Of a DNA stretch of 64,000 nt, positions 37,420-45,497 are shown one piece after another. Within the stretch, counting starts at the first letter, position 1. Every line of letters starts with the position of its first letter. The DNA is from Patescibacteria group bacterium. Its GTDB lineage: Bacteria; Patescibacteriota; Microgenomatia; UBA1406; GWC2-37-13. Below the pieces are notes generated by a model. The model searched no databases. It saw only the letters and a program-made list of their open reading frames with translations, and was not told the origin of the DNA. Where the stretch lies: the NCBI GenBank assembly GCA_026004435.1, contig BPJD01000001.1, positions 144,924 through 208,923 of the forward strand, written 5' to 3'. The position numbers and the translations under genes were made by a program.

Positions 37420-39584
37420 TATCGGGTCCTGCTAAAGAAAAATTTGTAGAGCATTAGAGTTATTATAAAACCAGTAAGTCCTGCTGCAATGCCTGTTATG
37501 AAGTATTTGTTTGTATAGACAATTTTTACAGTATTTTCTCCAGATGGAAGATATATAGCTGATTGAATCAGGTTTGCTTCAACAAAGTTAGATTTGTTTG
37601 AGTTGACAAAAATATCCCACTCTGGAGTTAATAATTTGTCAATTATTACATAGCCAGGATGGTTGTTTTTTGTTTTAAACTCTAGATAGGTGTCAGTATT
37701 GCTAATAACTTTAATGTAATCAATTTTATTAATAATATCCTTGTTTAAATTTTCTAATTCTAATATAGCTATTTTGTCTGTAAACTGGTCTGATATTATT
37801 TGATTAAGATCTTCAAAATAAATTGCTGTTTTGATCTTATCAGGAACATATACAATGTCTTTATTATTTTTTGTTTTATATAAATGAATTGTAAATATAT
37901 ATTTATTATTTTCAAAATTAAAAGTTTTAATATGATTCAAACAGTTTAGATTCGAGCTAGATATGAAATAATCTACATTTATAATTTGCAGATATTTTGA
38001 AAGTTGTTCGCAATCGTTTGAATTAACAAGTGTTGTTAGAATTGACTCCAAATAAACTGTTTTTATTGGTTTTAAGCCGCCTGAGTTTATGGTGTAATCG
38101 CGAAGATCATAGATTAGTGATGAGTTAGCGTATATGTAGTTTCTAAAAAACAGATAAGCTGAGGTCTCTAAATCTGATTGCCAGCCATTTGTCTTAAAAA
38201 CTTTATTCCACTCCTTTGGCATATCTAAAGAGGCGATTTTAGCTTGTTTTGGTATATATTTAAGTATTTCAGGAGTGGTTTGAATCTTGTCTTTTGATAT
38301 TAGCAAATGATAGTTTTTAATCTGAATTGTTAAAATAAAAAGGTTTATCACAAATAATATCAGTATCAATAGTTTCAGTAGGCGATTTTTATTGATAGTT
38401 TTGTTTAATATAATAGCTGTAAACAAGGTTAAAAAAAAGACAGTAGGTATAAGATATCTGCCTGGTGTTCTAAAAAAAATAAAGGGAGGCAGATTAAACA
38501 GAAAATAAAGCGGGGAGTATTTTCCTAAAGCTAATAAGAGAAAAAAAACTATTCCACCCAAGTTATAGGTTGCAAGTTTTGTATCTTTCTTTAAAAATTC
38601 TAAACTTATTATAAATTTAAGTATAGTTGTAAGTGATAATACTGAAAAAATATAACCAATATAACTGCCATTTTCCCAAAAAGTTGACCAAAAGGTGCTG
38701 TTAAAAACAGGGTAACTGCCATTTTTGGGGTTTCCATTGGCAAACGGAAGTATAAACTCAATTAAATTTTTAGGAGTAAAAGGAAAAGAAACTGCATAGT
38801 TGTAATCTATAGTTGTAAGTTTACCAGTAAACTGCAGATATTTGATAACTGGAAGTATATGAGGCAGGGTTAGCCACATACCAGCAATAAGGTTAAGATA
38901 AACTATTATTAAATCTTTGACAAAGTTTTTGGAGTTTGTAACTACAAAGATTGTAATAAAAAATCCTACAGTGAATATACTTATAAATGAGGCTGGAATA
39001 TGACCTGTAAATACAGATTGTTGGATTAAGACAGTTGATATTAAAAACCACTTTAGATCTTTATTTTTTAGCAACTTTATTAAACTGAAGCTTGTTATTG
39101 GAATAAGACAGTATGATTCAATACTATTTAAATGTACCCATTTTAATGAAAAAGCAAAACCCAAGGGAAAATTTAGAGCAATGATTAGACTTAATTTATT
39201 GTCAATATTAAGTTCTTTTAAAAGAAAGTATATTCCGATTGCTGTTGTGCACACAATAAAAACATAGATTAATGAGTAACCTAAATAAAAATCAGGGATT
39301 GATAGCAACAATAAATTAGGCAAGTACAATAAACCAGATTGAGATTCGCCCAAAAGTGGAAAACCATTTTGAAGCTGGTCTGTCCAAAATGGTAAACGAA
39401 AGCTGTGTAGGTTTTTCCAGATAAAATGTTTGTACATATAGTTTATATAGTAGGCATCGCTTTGTCCAAAGTCAGGAGTAAAGACAACTTTATTATAAAA
39501 AAAATAACAAAACACGAATAGAATATAGGCTATAAAAATTAGAGTTGTAAGGTTTATTTTGATTATCTTTAGACTCTTTAGCAT
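37386..39584 (-). CDS. YfhO-like membrane protein (GT-C type)
   Basis: A 732-aa protein with about 12 membrane helices and a large C-terminal outer domain. The N-terminal loop TPDFGQSDAYYINY, then FRLPFWTDQLQNGFPLLGESQSG and LYLPNLLL, matches the YfhO family, which is linked to glycosylation of lipoteichoic acid and other polymers. A last helix (YFITGIAAGLTGFIITLMLY) ends the protein. The ATG at 39584 is favoured over 39611. It is convergent with the DUF2723-like gene. Confidence 0.75.
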   Translation of the reverse strand: MLKSLKIIKINLTTLIFIAYILFVFCYFFYNKVVFTPDFGQSDAYYINYMYKHFIWKNLHSFRLPFWTDQLQNGFPLLGESQSGLLYLPNLLLLSIPDFYLGYSLIYVFIVCTTAIGIYFLLKELNIDNKLSLIIALNFPLGFAFSLKWVHLNSIESYCLIPITSFSLIKLLKNKDLKWFLISTVLIQQSVFTGHIPASFISIFTVGFFITIFVVTNSKNFVKDLIIVYLNLIAGMWLTLPHILPVIKYLQFTGKLTTIDYNYAVSFPFTPKNLIEFILPFANGNPKNGSYPVFNSTFWSTFWENGSYIGYIFSVLSLTTILKFIISLEFLKKDTKLATYNLGGIVFFLLLALGKYSPLYFLFNLPPFIFFRTPGRYLIPTVFFLTLFTAIILNKTINKNRLLKLLILILFVINLFILTIQIKNYHLLISKDKIQTTPEILKYIPKQAKIASLDMPKEWNKVFKTNGWQSDLETSAYLFFRNYIYANSSLIYDLRDYTINSGGLKPIKTVYLESILTTLVNSNDCEQLSKYLQIINVDYFISSSNLNCLNHIKTFNFENNKYIFTIHLYKTKNNKDIVYVPDKIKTAIYFEDLNQIISDQFTDKIAILELENLNKDIINKIDYIKVISNTDTYLEFKTKNNHPGYVIIDKLLTPEWDIFVNSNKSNFVEANLIQSAIYLPSGENTVKIVYTNKYFITGIAAGLTGFIITLMLYKFFFSRTRYYKGVFKALSK

Positions 39585-39643
39585 AATTTTAAGAATAAAT
39601 AAATATAACACAAACAGATCTTGAAAACACAGTTCTTATTGAT

Positions 39644-39671
39644 TTTGAAAATCTGAATTATAGTATATAAT
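39644..39671 (+). promoter_or_regulatory. Promoter of pseudopilin gene
   Basis: TTGAAA (39644-39649), 16 bp, TATAAT (39666-39671). The ATG follows 7 bp later: leaderless layout. Confidence 0.65.
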
Positions 39672-39678
39672 AAATTAT

Positions 39679-40200
39679 ATGCTTAAACTAATAAGAAAAA
39701 AATCTTCTGAGTACGGATTTTCTTTGATTGAGATGATGTTGGTAATACTGTTATTGGGAGTCTTGGCTAGTTTGATAACAAATACTTTTGTAAACTCATT
39801 GAAAAAAAGCAGGGATGCCAGAAGAAAAGGTGATATTAAGGAAATTAAAAATGCAATTGAGATGTTTTATGCTGATAATAATTTCTATCCTACTCCTACT
39901 TATGTTGCCTTTGGCTCAAGTTTGGAATACAATGGCAAGGTGTATATGAAAAAGCTCCCTCAGGATCCAAAATCTAACTGTAGTTATAAGTATGTTTTAA
40001 ATGCAAATAATGGAGAGTTTTATATACTTTCAACAATTGAGAATGATCAGGACGAATTTCCGGGAGTTTCTCAAGGTGGTTATTATGAGATTGGCTCCTC
40101 AAGTAATAAATACTACTGCACCAGAAGTGGATCAAACCAACCTTGTTTATGCAGATTTTATGACGGTAGTCCAAATGCTGTTCTGACTCCAGCTCCATAA
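39679..40200 (+). CDS. GspG/PulG-like pseudopilin
   Basis: Signal YGFSLIEMMLVILLLGVLAS and the GspG-type sequence KKSRDARRKGDIKEIKNAIE with FYADNNFYPTP follow, then a proline near the calcium-site region and several cysteines at the end (SNKYYCTRSGSNQPCLC). The 173-aa protein is probably a minor pilin. It is transcribed towards a minus-strand cluster of five more prepilins, ending 2 bp from it. Confidence 0.87.
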   Translation: MLKLIRKKSSEYGFSLIEMMLVILLLGVLASLITNTFVNSLKKSRDARRKGDIKEIKNAIEMFYADNNFYPTPTYVAFGSSLEYNGKVYMKKLPQDPKSNCSYKYVLNANNGEFYILSTIENDQDEFPGVSQGGYYEIGSSSNKYYCTRSGSNQPCLCRFYDGSPNAVLTPAP

Positions 40201-40201
40201 T

Positions 40202-40693
40202 TTAATACTCAAATCTGGAATAATCTCGTTTGATATTAACAGTATCATTGCCGGAAATGCCTTTCCAGGTTACAGTTATATTGGCAGTTATTTTTTTGGT
40301 TGCTGAATCATAGCTTAAAACTAGATCGCGTTTATACCTGCCGGATAATGAATAATTATTATTACAGCTTCCTACAGCAGGCCAGTTTGAAACTGTTTCT
40401 GTATTAAAACAATAATTTCTGCTTGAACTACTGCCATTATTGCTGCCTGTTTTAGCTTGAAAGTCTGACCAACTTTTGTATCTTTCGTTTGTTAGCCAGT
40501 TTTCTAAACTTTTGGCATAATACTCCGCTAAAGCTCTGTATTGGGTGTTTTTTGTGTTTTTAATCGATGTAATAATCAGACCGGCTGCTGCAATTAAAAT
40601 TAATGAGATTAGCAAAATAAAGGTTAGCAGTTCAATCAAGCTAAAGCCCAAATTGTCAGTTGCAGTTTTCTGATTTAATCTCTGCTCCGCCAT
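40202..40693 (-). CDS. Prepilin-like protein
   Basis: The N-terminal leader (MAEQRLNQKTATDN) is longer than usual, then LGFSLIELLTFILLISLILI with glutamate 5. The globular part is rich in S, N, T and aromatic residues, with a possible disulfide (about residues 80-97). It overlaps the next gene upstream by 38 bp. It resembles the GspI/PilV group only loosely. Confidence 0.8.
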   Translation of the reverse strand: MAEQRLNQKTATDNLGFSLIELLTFILLISLILIAAAGLIITSIKNTKNTQYRALAEYYAKSLENWLTNERYKSWSDFQAKTGSNNGSSSSRNYCFNTETVSNWPAVGSCNNNYSLSGRYKRDLVLSYDSATKKITANITVTWKGISGNDTVNIKRDYSRFEY

Positions 40694-41186
40694 ATTTATT
40701 ATTAAAAACTAATGACTTTGTGATGTTATTGTACTGAATTTTATAGCAGGCATTTGTTATATTTTCAATTATTTTGCCTGTTTTAATCTCAAATCTTAAT
40801 GTATTGAATGGTCTTTGTGTAAACACTCCTTTTTCTAATAAATAATTAATAGGAGTTGGTGTTATATTTAAAATGCCATTATTAGCACAAGCTGCTGTAA
40901 TTCTATAGGCTTTATACTGGTTATTAACTTGATACAGTTCAAGCAAGTAGACAGTTGGTCTTACAGTTATTGTTTGAGAACTGCAGACCTGTGTGCTTTC
41001 TGCTCTGGCAAGTTGTGAAGCATACTCAACAGCTTTATTGAACTTTAACAACTCGGTCTCAATTGATTTGGTAGTAGTAAACCCTCTGTAATTGGCAATA
41101 GCAAGTCCGGTTGTTGCAGTTAAAATTATAATAACAAACAAAACCTCAATTAATGTAAAGGCTTTGTTAGGTCTATTTTTTCCCAT
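40656..41186 (-). CDS. GspH-like pseudopilin
   Basis: Signal KAFTLIEVLFVIIILTATTG with glutamate 5, followed by LLKFNKAVEYASQLARAEST, which resembles the GspH/FimT helix extension. It is 176 aa and contains four cysteines. It overlaps the genes on both sides, so it is in the middle of a co-transcribed prepilin set. Confidence 0.8.
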   Translation of the reverse strand: MGKNRPNKAFTLIEVLFVIIILTATTGLAIANYRGFTTTKSIETELLKFNKAVEYASQLARAESTQVCSSQTITVRPTVYLLELYQVNNQYKAYRITAACANNGILNITPTPINYLLEKGVFTQRPFNTLRFEIKTGKIIENITNACYKIQYNNITKSLVFNNKYGGAEIKSENCN

Positions 41187-41622
41187 TAGGGCCCAAACAG
41201 TATTTGCAATTAATAGTTGTCCCTGTGCTGGAGCAGTTAAGTATTACGCTACAGCTAGAGTTAAGAATTTCTTGAATAGTTCCTAGGGTGTAATCAGAAC
41301 ATTGGCTACCTGTACAAGATACTGGTTGGTAAACATACTTGTACTGGGTGCTTTTTGGATCTGTTGGTATCGCACCAATATAGGGACTAGGATTTGGTGT
41401 TGTTAATGTATATATGTTAGTTGGGTAATAATCATTGTTAACTCTATACATTTCCAAAGCTGATCTGATGGCTTCTAAATCTACTTTTCTTCTTTCATCT
41501 CTAGAACGCAGGATAGCATTATTGTAGTTTACTATTGCTATTGTAGCTATAATGCTTATTATACCTATAGTTACTAGCATCTCAATTAATGTAAACCCTT
41601 TTTTATTGTTTTTTAGTTTCAT
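41173..41622 (-). CDS. GspG-like pseudopilin
   Basis: Signal KGFTLIEMLVTIGIISIIAT, then RSRDERRKVDLEAIRSALEMYRVNNDYYPT, the GspG pattern, and a PTDPKSTQYKYVYQPVS segment equivalent to the calcium-loop region. The end is cysteine-rich (CSVILNC, CKYCLG). 149 aa. It overlaps the GspH-like gene by 14 bp. Confidence 0.87.
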   Translation of the reverse strand: MKLKNNKKGFTLIEMLVTIGIISIIATIAIVNYNNAILRSRDERRKVDLEAIRSALEMYRVNNDYYPTNIYTLTTPNPSPYIGAIPTDPKSTQYKYVYQPVSCTGSQCSDYTLGTIQEILNSSCSVILNCSSTGTTINCKYCLGPNGKK

Positions 41623-41703
41623 TTTATATTAATTATTAAATAAATAATTTGAGTAATTTGTTTTAGCTTTAACTAGAAATTGTTTTATAATCATTTTGCT
41701 TTT

Positions 41704-42111
41704 TTATTGTTTATTTGTTACACAAACTGTTGGCCCAACTTCTATACCACCTGCACACAATCTGTATGCGTTTCCAGTGCAGAGAGTTGTTGGGCAAGAA
41801 TAAGGAGTGTTTTGGGGATCAAAAGGAACTGTTACCATAATACCTGCCGATGGATTAGTGCAGATTATCGCATTAATCCTGTTACTAACTGGAGTAGGAT
41901 AGCTATTGCCGCAGATAGCATAGTATTGTTCTAATGCATTTTGGATATCTTTGATATCACCTAATCGTTTTGCATCTCTGGCCTTTTTTTCAGCAGTGTT
42001 ATAGGAGACTATTGAGATGCTTGTTAGTACAGCTATTATGCCTATAACTACTAACAGCTCTATTAGTGTGAATCCTGTTTGTTTGTTTTTTTTATGGCTC
42101 ATTAAGTACAT
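41704..42111 (-). CDS. GspG-like pseudopilin
   Basis: Signal TGFTLIELLVVIGIIAVLTS, then KKARDAKRLGDIKDIQNALE with QYYAICGNSYPTP. 135 aa, six cysteines in the mature part. Clear paralogue of its neighbours. The first ATG overlaps the upstream prepilin gene by 20 bp; the ATG three codons in (42102) is an equal choice. Confidence 0.87.
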   Translation of the reverse strand: MYLMSHKKNKQTGFTLIELLVVIGIIAVLTSISIVSYNTAEKKARDAKRLGDIKDIQNALEQYYAICGNSYPTPVSNRINAIICTNPSAGIMVTVPFDPQNTPYSCPTTLCTGNAYRLCAGGIEVGPTVCVTNKQ

Positions 42112-42562
42112 AATATGCTTGGCATTGTGCTCCTTCAGGAGAGCTAAACCCTGCTGGAGGTGAACTTGTAATATTAGGTCCTTGTTTGTTAGCTTCCATA
42201 CAAGCTGCTAATGTGTATGTCAGTGTTGTTGGCCTATTGTAAAAATACTTATAAGTACAACCATTGCCCATTGGATCGGCTGGAAAGGATTTCATTAATG
42301 GCTCATTATTTGGGCCTGTCCATTGCTGACAAGGTGTGATTGCCGCAAAGTTGGCTGGGTAGACTGGCGGTTGCACAGATTGTTTGTATAGCTCTAAGGC
42401 TGTTTGTATAGCTTTTAAATCATTCATTCTTTTAGAGTCTCTGGCTTTTTTTCTTGCCTGATTATAGTTGGCTACTCCAACTGCTACCAAAAAACCTATC
42501 ATAGCAATAACAACTAATAACTCTATTAAAGAAAAACCCTGATAAAGATTATTTTTCATCAT
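42092..42562 (-). CDS. GspG-like pseudopilin
   Basis: Signal QGFSLIELLVVIAMIGFLVA, then KKARDSKRMNDLKAIQTALE and a proline-rich turn (VQPPVYPAN), with the SFPADPMGNGCTYKYFYN segment conserved. 156 aa. It is the first prepilin of the run and sits directly after holB (stop to start within 1 bp), so the whole set may be driven from the holB promoter region. Confidence 0.87.
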   Translation of the reverse strand: MMKNNLYQGFSLIELLVVIAMIGFLVAVGVANYNQARKKARDSKRMNDLKAIQTALELYKQSVQPPVYPANFAAITPCQQWTGPNNEPLMKSFPADPMGNGCTYKYFYNRPTTLTYTLAACMEANKQGPNITSSPPAGFSSPEGAQCQAYYVLNEP

Positions 42563-43156
42563 TCAAATAATATTACTATTTTTTGCATTTATCAAGAGGA
42601 AATCAAGTGTTAGCTGTGGGTTTAAGTTGTTTTCTTGAAGAAGATATCTTTTTTCCAGCAGTTGATGGATAAACTCTGCTTTTTTTTGTGAATAATTTTG
42701 TTTAATTGAGTTAAAAGCTGTCTCTAGTAACCGATCTGTTTTTTCAACTGCTGTTTGTTTGTCTTTGACTGTAAAATTGCTCCAGTTAAGATCAATAGCT
42801 TGGGTATGGCTGAGGTTTCTTTGCCGCAAGTCTATTATCTGGCATCTTGATTGTATTGTAGGCAGAATCTTATTTATGTTTTCTACTGTAAGGATAAACT
42901 CAATTTTACTTGATGCTTCTTCTAAAAGTTTTAGTGATGAGTTTTGGGCTTGGATGTTGGCTAGATCAAAGTTGTTAATAATTATTCTAGTTGTTTCTTT
43001 TTTTAGTAAAGGAATCTGTTTTTTTAGGTTTCTTATGGTTTCAATCTTAATTAAATTATTTTCAGGATAGATCTCTATTGTTTGTTTTAGACTAAGTTTT
43101 TTCAAATACTGCTTTTGTTGTATTTGTGAGTTTGTAATAAGAATTACTGGCAACAT
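42563..43156 (-). CDS. holB: DNA polymerase III delta-prime subunit, short
   Basis: Delta-prime is part of the clamp loader. The 197-aa protein keeps the segment NIQAQNSSLKLLEEASSKIE and FILTVENINKILPTIQSRCQ, the sensor-1/SRC region of this family, where the SRC cysteine and arginine act in trans on neighbouring ATPases. The Walker A region is absent, as in many delta-prime subunits, and the C-terminal collar domain is missing or short. Divergent from ruvB, with a shared AT-rich promoter region. Confidence 0.75.
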   Translation of the reverse strand: MLPVILITNSQIQQKQYLKKLSLKQTIEIYPENNLIKIETIRNLKKQIPLLKKETTRIIINNFDLANIQAQNSSLKLLEEASSKIEFILTVENINKILPTIQSRCQIIDLRQRNLSHTQAIDLNWSNFTVKDKQTAVEKTDRLLETAFNSIKQNYSQKKAEFIHQLLEKRYLLQENNLNPQLTLDFLLINAKNSNII

Positions 43157-43190
43157 TTTATTTGTTTTATATATTATATAATGTTTGTAT

Positions 43191-44177
43191 ATGAGTCAAG
43201 TAAAGTCAAAAGAAAAAAATGACTGGCAGTTAAGGCCTAAAACTTTTTCTGAGTATATTGGACAATCAAGGGTTGTTCGCAGTTTGGAGATCTTTGTTTC
43301 AGCTGTTAAAAAAAGAGGTTTTGCAGTTGAGCATATCCTTTTGTTTGGTCCGGCTGGAATTGGAAAGACAACCCTGGCTTATGTTATTGCCAATGAACTG
43401 AAGAGTAATATAAAAATTACATCAGGCGCGGCTTTGCAAAAGCCTGGTGATCTGGCTGCAATTTTAACTAATTTGAAAGACAATGATGTTTTTTTTATTG
43501 ATGAGATTCATAGGTTGCCAAAGTCTGTAGAGGAGATTCTCTACTCTGTTTTGGAAGAGTTTTCTCTTGATATTGTTGTTGGTTCAGGTCCGACAGCCAG
43601 AATAGTCAGATTAGCAGTTCCAAAAATTACAATTGTTGGAGCAACTACAAGGTTGGCTTTATTGTCTGCTCCTTTGCGTGATAGGTTTGGTCTAACTTTA
43701 AGGCTTGATTTTTATACTGTTGAAGAAATGCAGGAAATAATTAAAAGAAGCGCAGAGTTATTGCAGATTGATATTGACAGTCAAGCTGTATTAGAAATTG
43801 CTAAAAGATCAAGGGGGACTCCCAGACTTGCCAATAGAATACTTAAACGAGCTGTTGATTATATGAGTGTTCATAATATTGAGAAATTAAGCTCTGATGT
43901 TTTGTTTGAGTTGTTTAGTTTGCTTGAGATTGACAATGTTGGCTTAACTTATCTAGACTCAAAGTATTTGGAAACATTGGTTTTAAAGTTTAACAACAAG
44001 CCTGTTGGTTTAGAAACTTTATCATCTTCTTTATCTGAAGATAAAAAAACAATTGAGGAGTTTGTTGAGCCGTACTTAATTCAGATTGGTTTTTTGAAAA
44101 AAACGCCAAGAGGAAGAGTTGCCACAGATAAAGCTCAGACTCATCTAAGACAAAGTAAACAGTTAAAGATATTTTAG
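43191..44177 (+). CDS. ruvB: Holliday junction branch-migration ATPase RuvB
   Basis: RuvB is the hexameric AAA+ motor that drives branch migration with RuvA. Visible motifs: LRPKTFSEYIGQ near the start, Walker A GPAGIGKTTLAY, Walker B VFFIDEIHRLPK, sensor 1 GATTRLALLSAPLRDRFG with the arginine finger, and the winged-helix end TPRGRVATDKA. The ATG at 43191 is preferred over a TTG at 43185: a TATAAT at 43177-43182 places the start site at the ATG. ruvA and ruvC lie 0.3-1.3 kb away on the other strand. Confidence 0.95.
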   Translation: MSQVKSKEKNDWQLRPKTFSEYIGQSRVVRSLEIFVSAVKKRGFAVEHILLFGPAGIGKTTLAYVIANELKSNIKITSGAALQKPGDLAAILTNLKDNDVFFIDEIHRLPKSVEEILYSVLEEFSLDIVVGSGPTARIVRLAVPKITIVGATTRLALLSAPLRDRFGLTLRLDFYTVEEMQEIIKRSAELLQIDIDSQAVLEIAKRSRGTPRLANRILKRAVDYMSVHNIEKLSSDVLFELFSLLEIDNVGLTYLDSKYLETLVLKFNNKPVGLETLSSSLSEDKKTIEEFVEPYLIQIGFLKKTPRGRVATDKAQTHLRQSKQLKIF

Positions 44178-44219
44178 TTAACTAATTATTCTAAAAAACT
44201 TTTGATCATATAATTAAAA

Positions 44220-44248
44220 TTGTCTTTTTGACCATCAATTGCTATAAT
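44220..44248 (+). promoter_or_regulatory. tRNA promoter
   Basis: TTGTCT (44220-44225), 17 bp, TATAAT (44243-44248), with the start expected just before tRNA-Thr at 44261. It may serve both tRNAs. Confidence 0.7.
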
Positions 44249-44260
44249 TTTAGTGTTTAA

Positions 44261-44333
44261 GCCGCCTTAGCTCAGTGGCCAGAGCGCCCCGCTTGTAACG
44301 GGAAGGTCCAGGGTTCAAATCCCTGAGGCGGCT
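44261..44333 (+). tRNA. tRNA-Thr (TGT)
   Basis: Acceptor GCCGCCT/AGGCGGC, anticodon stem CCCG/CGGG with loop CTTGTAA, T arm GGTTCAAAT. CCA is not encoded. Confidence 0.95.
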
Positions 44334-44370
44334 CAGTTTGTTAGATTTAATATCAGATCTGACGGCAACA

Positions 44371-44444
44371 GCCGGAGTAGCTCAGTAGGATAGAGCATCC
44401 GCCTTCTAAGCGGAAGGTCAGAGGTTCGAATCCTCTCTCCGGCG
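44371..44444 (+). tRNA. tRNA-Arg (TCT)
   Basis: Acceptor GCCGGAG/CTCCGGC, anticodon stem CCGC/GCGG with loop CTTCTAA, T arm GGTTCGAAT. CCA is not encoded. It lies 37 bp after tRNA-Thr. Confidence 0.95.
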
Positions 44445-44445
44445 C

Positions 44446-44925
44446 TTATTTATTTGATCTGTTTAGCAGATATCCGGTATAAGCTATAGCTACTGCGTCT
44501 GTTACATCATCTTCTAGATTTTCTTCTGCAAATGACAGTTCTAACTTAAGCATTTTGGCAATTGCTTTTTTGTCTGCATTGCCAGATCCTGCAACTGTTT
44601 TTTTAACTGTTTTTGGGTTAATAATTTGATACTTAATTTTTTTTAAAGATAGAATTAAGATTAAAACACCTTGGAATTGGGCAACTTTAATTGCAGTTGT
44701 TTTGTTATTGGTAAAAAATAATTGTTCTATAAAGGCAAGTTTTGGTTTGTAGTGGTTAATTATTGTTTCAAGTTCTTGTTGATACTTGATTAGTCTTTTT
44801 GAAAACTTAAGCGTTTTTTGAGTGTAGATTAAGCCTGAGGTTAAGACAGCAATCCTGCCATTCTTTGATTCTAATAGCGCATAACCAGTTTTTTCATAGC
44901 CGCAGTCAATGCCTAAGATTCTCAT
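44446..44925 (-). CDS. ruvC: Holliday junction resolvase RuvC
   Basis: RuvC cuts Holliday junctions as a dimer. All four catalytic acids are visible: aspartate in ILGIDCGYEKTG, glutamate in AFIEQLFF, and the aspartates in LEDDVTDAVAIAY. 159 aa is normal. The start overlaps the ruvA stop by 4 bp. It is the last gene of a minus-strand run that also includes the enolase-like and ppsA genes. Confidence 0.95.
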   Translation of the reverse strand: MRILGIDCGYEKTGYALLESKNGRIAVLTSGLIYTQKTLKFSKRLIKYQQELETIINHYKPKLAFIEQLFFTNNKTTAIKVAQFQGVLILILSLKKIKYQIINPKTVKKTVAGSGNADKKAIAKMLKLELSFAEENLEDDVTDAVAIAYTGYLLNRSNK

Positions 44926-45497
44926 TTGTCGTTGTTTAGGAGTTGTAATGCTTGTTTTAATCTTGACTCAAACTCAGATTCAGTTATTTTGGTAATAACT
45001 TTATTAATTTTGGCTGAGTCAAATCCAAGATTTTTTAAGGCTGAGATTAATAACGCATCTTCTTCGTTGACTATTAGGTTTTTTATATCAGGATCTTTGT
45101 CAATTTTATCTATTGTTTCAATTATTATTTTTCTGGCTGATTTTTTTCCTACTCCGGGAATTTTTTCAAAAAAATCAGTATCTTTATTTCTTATTTTTTC
45201 AATAATCTTTTTAGGTTCTGAGAACCTTATTATATTGTAGGCAGTTTTATGGCCTATTTTATGAATCTTTTCTAAAGTAGCGAATAAATACTCTTCCTGA
45301 AAATCTGCAAAAGCATAAAATGCAAAACTGTTTTCTTTAATAATCAGCTTGGTTTTTAATCGCGCTTGCTTTTTGCTTATCAGTTGTTTGTAAATTCTGT
45401 TGTGTATATTGATCTGAAAACCTAGTCCTGCTGGTGTAATTAATGTGACTGTGTTTGGCGTTAAGTCTGTGATTTCGCCTTGTATATAATTGATCAT
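44922..45497 (-). CDS. ruvA: Holliday junction DNA helicase subunit RuvA
   Basis: RuvA binds the four-way junction and loads RuvB. The N-terminal OB domain (MINYIQGEITDLTPNTVTL, AGLGFQINI) is followed by two helix-hairpin-helix motifs (LEKIHKIGHKTAYNII; EKIPGVGKKSARKIIIE) and the C-terminal RuvB-binding domain (ALKNLGFDSAKINKVI). 191 aa. It overlaps both neighbours by 4 bp. Confidence 0.95.
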   Translation of the reverse strand: MINYIQGEITDLTPNTVTLITPAGLGFQINIHNRIYKQLISKKQARLKTKLIIKENSFAFYAFADFQEEYLFATLEKIHKIGHKTAYNIIRFSEPKKIIEKIRNKDTDFFEKIPGVGKKSARKIIIETIDKIDKDPDIKNLIVNEEDALLISALKNLGFDSAKINKVITKITESEFESRLKQALQLLNNDK

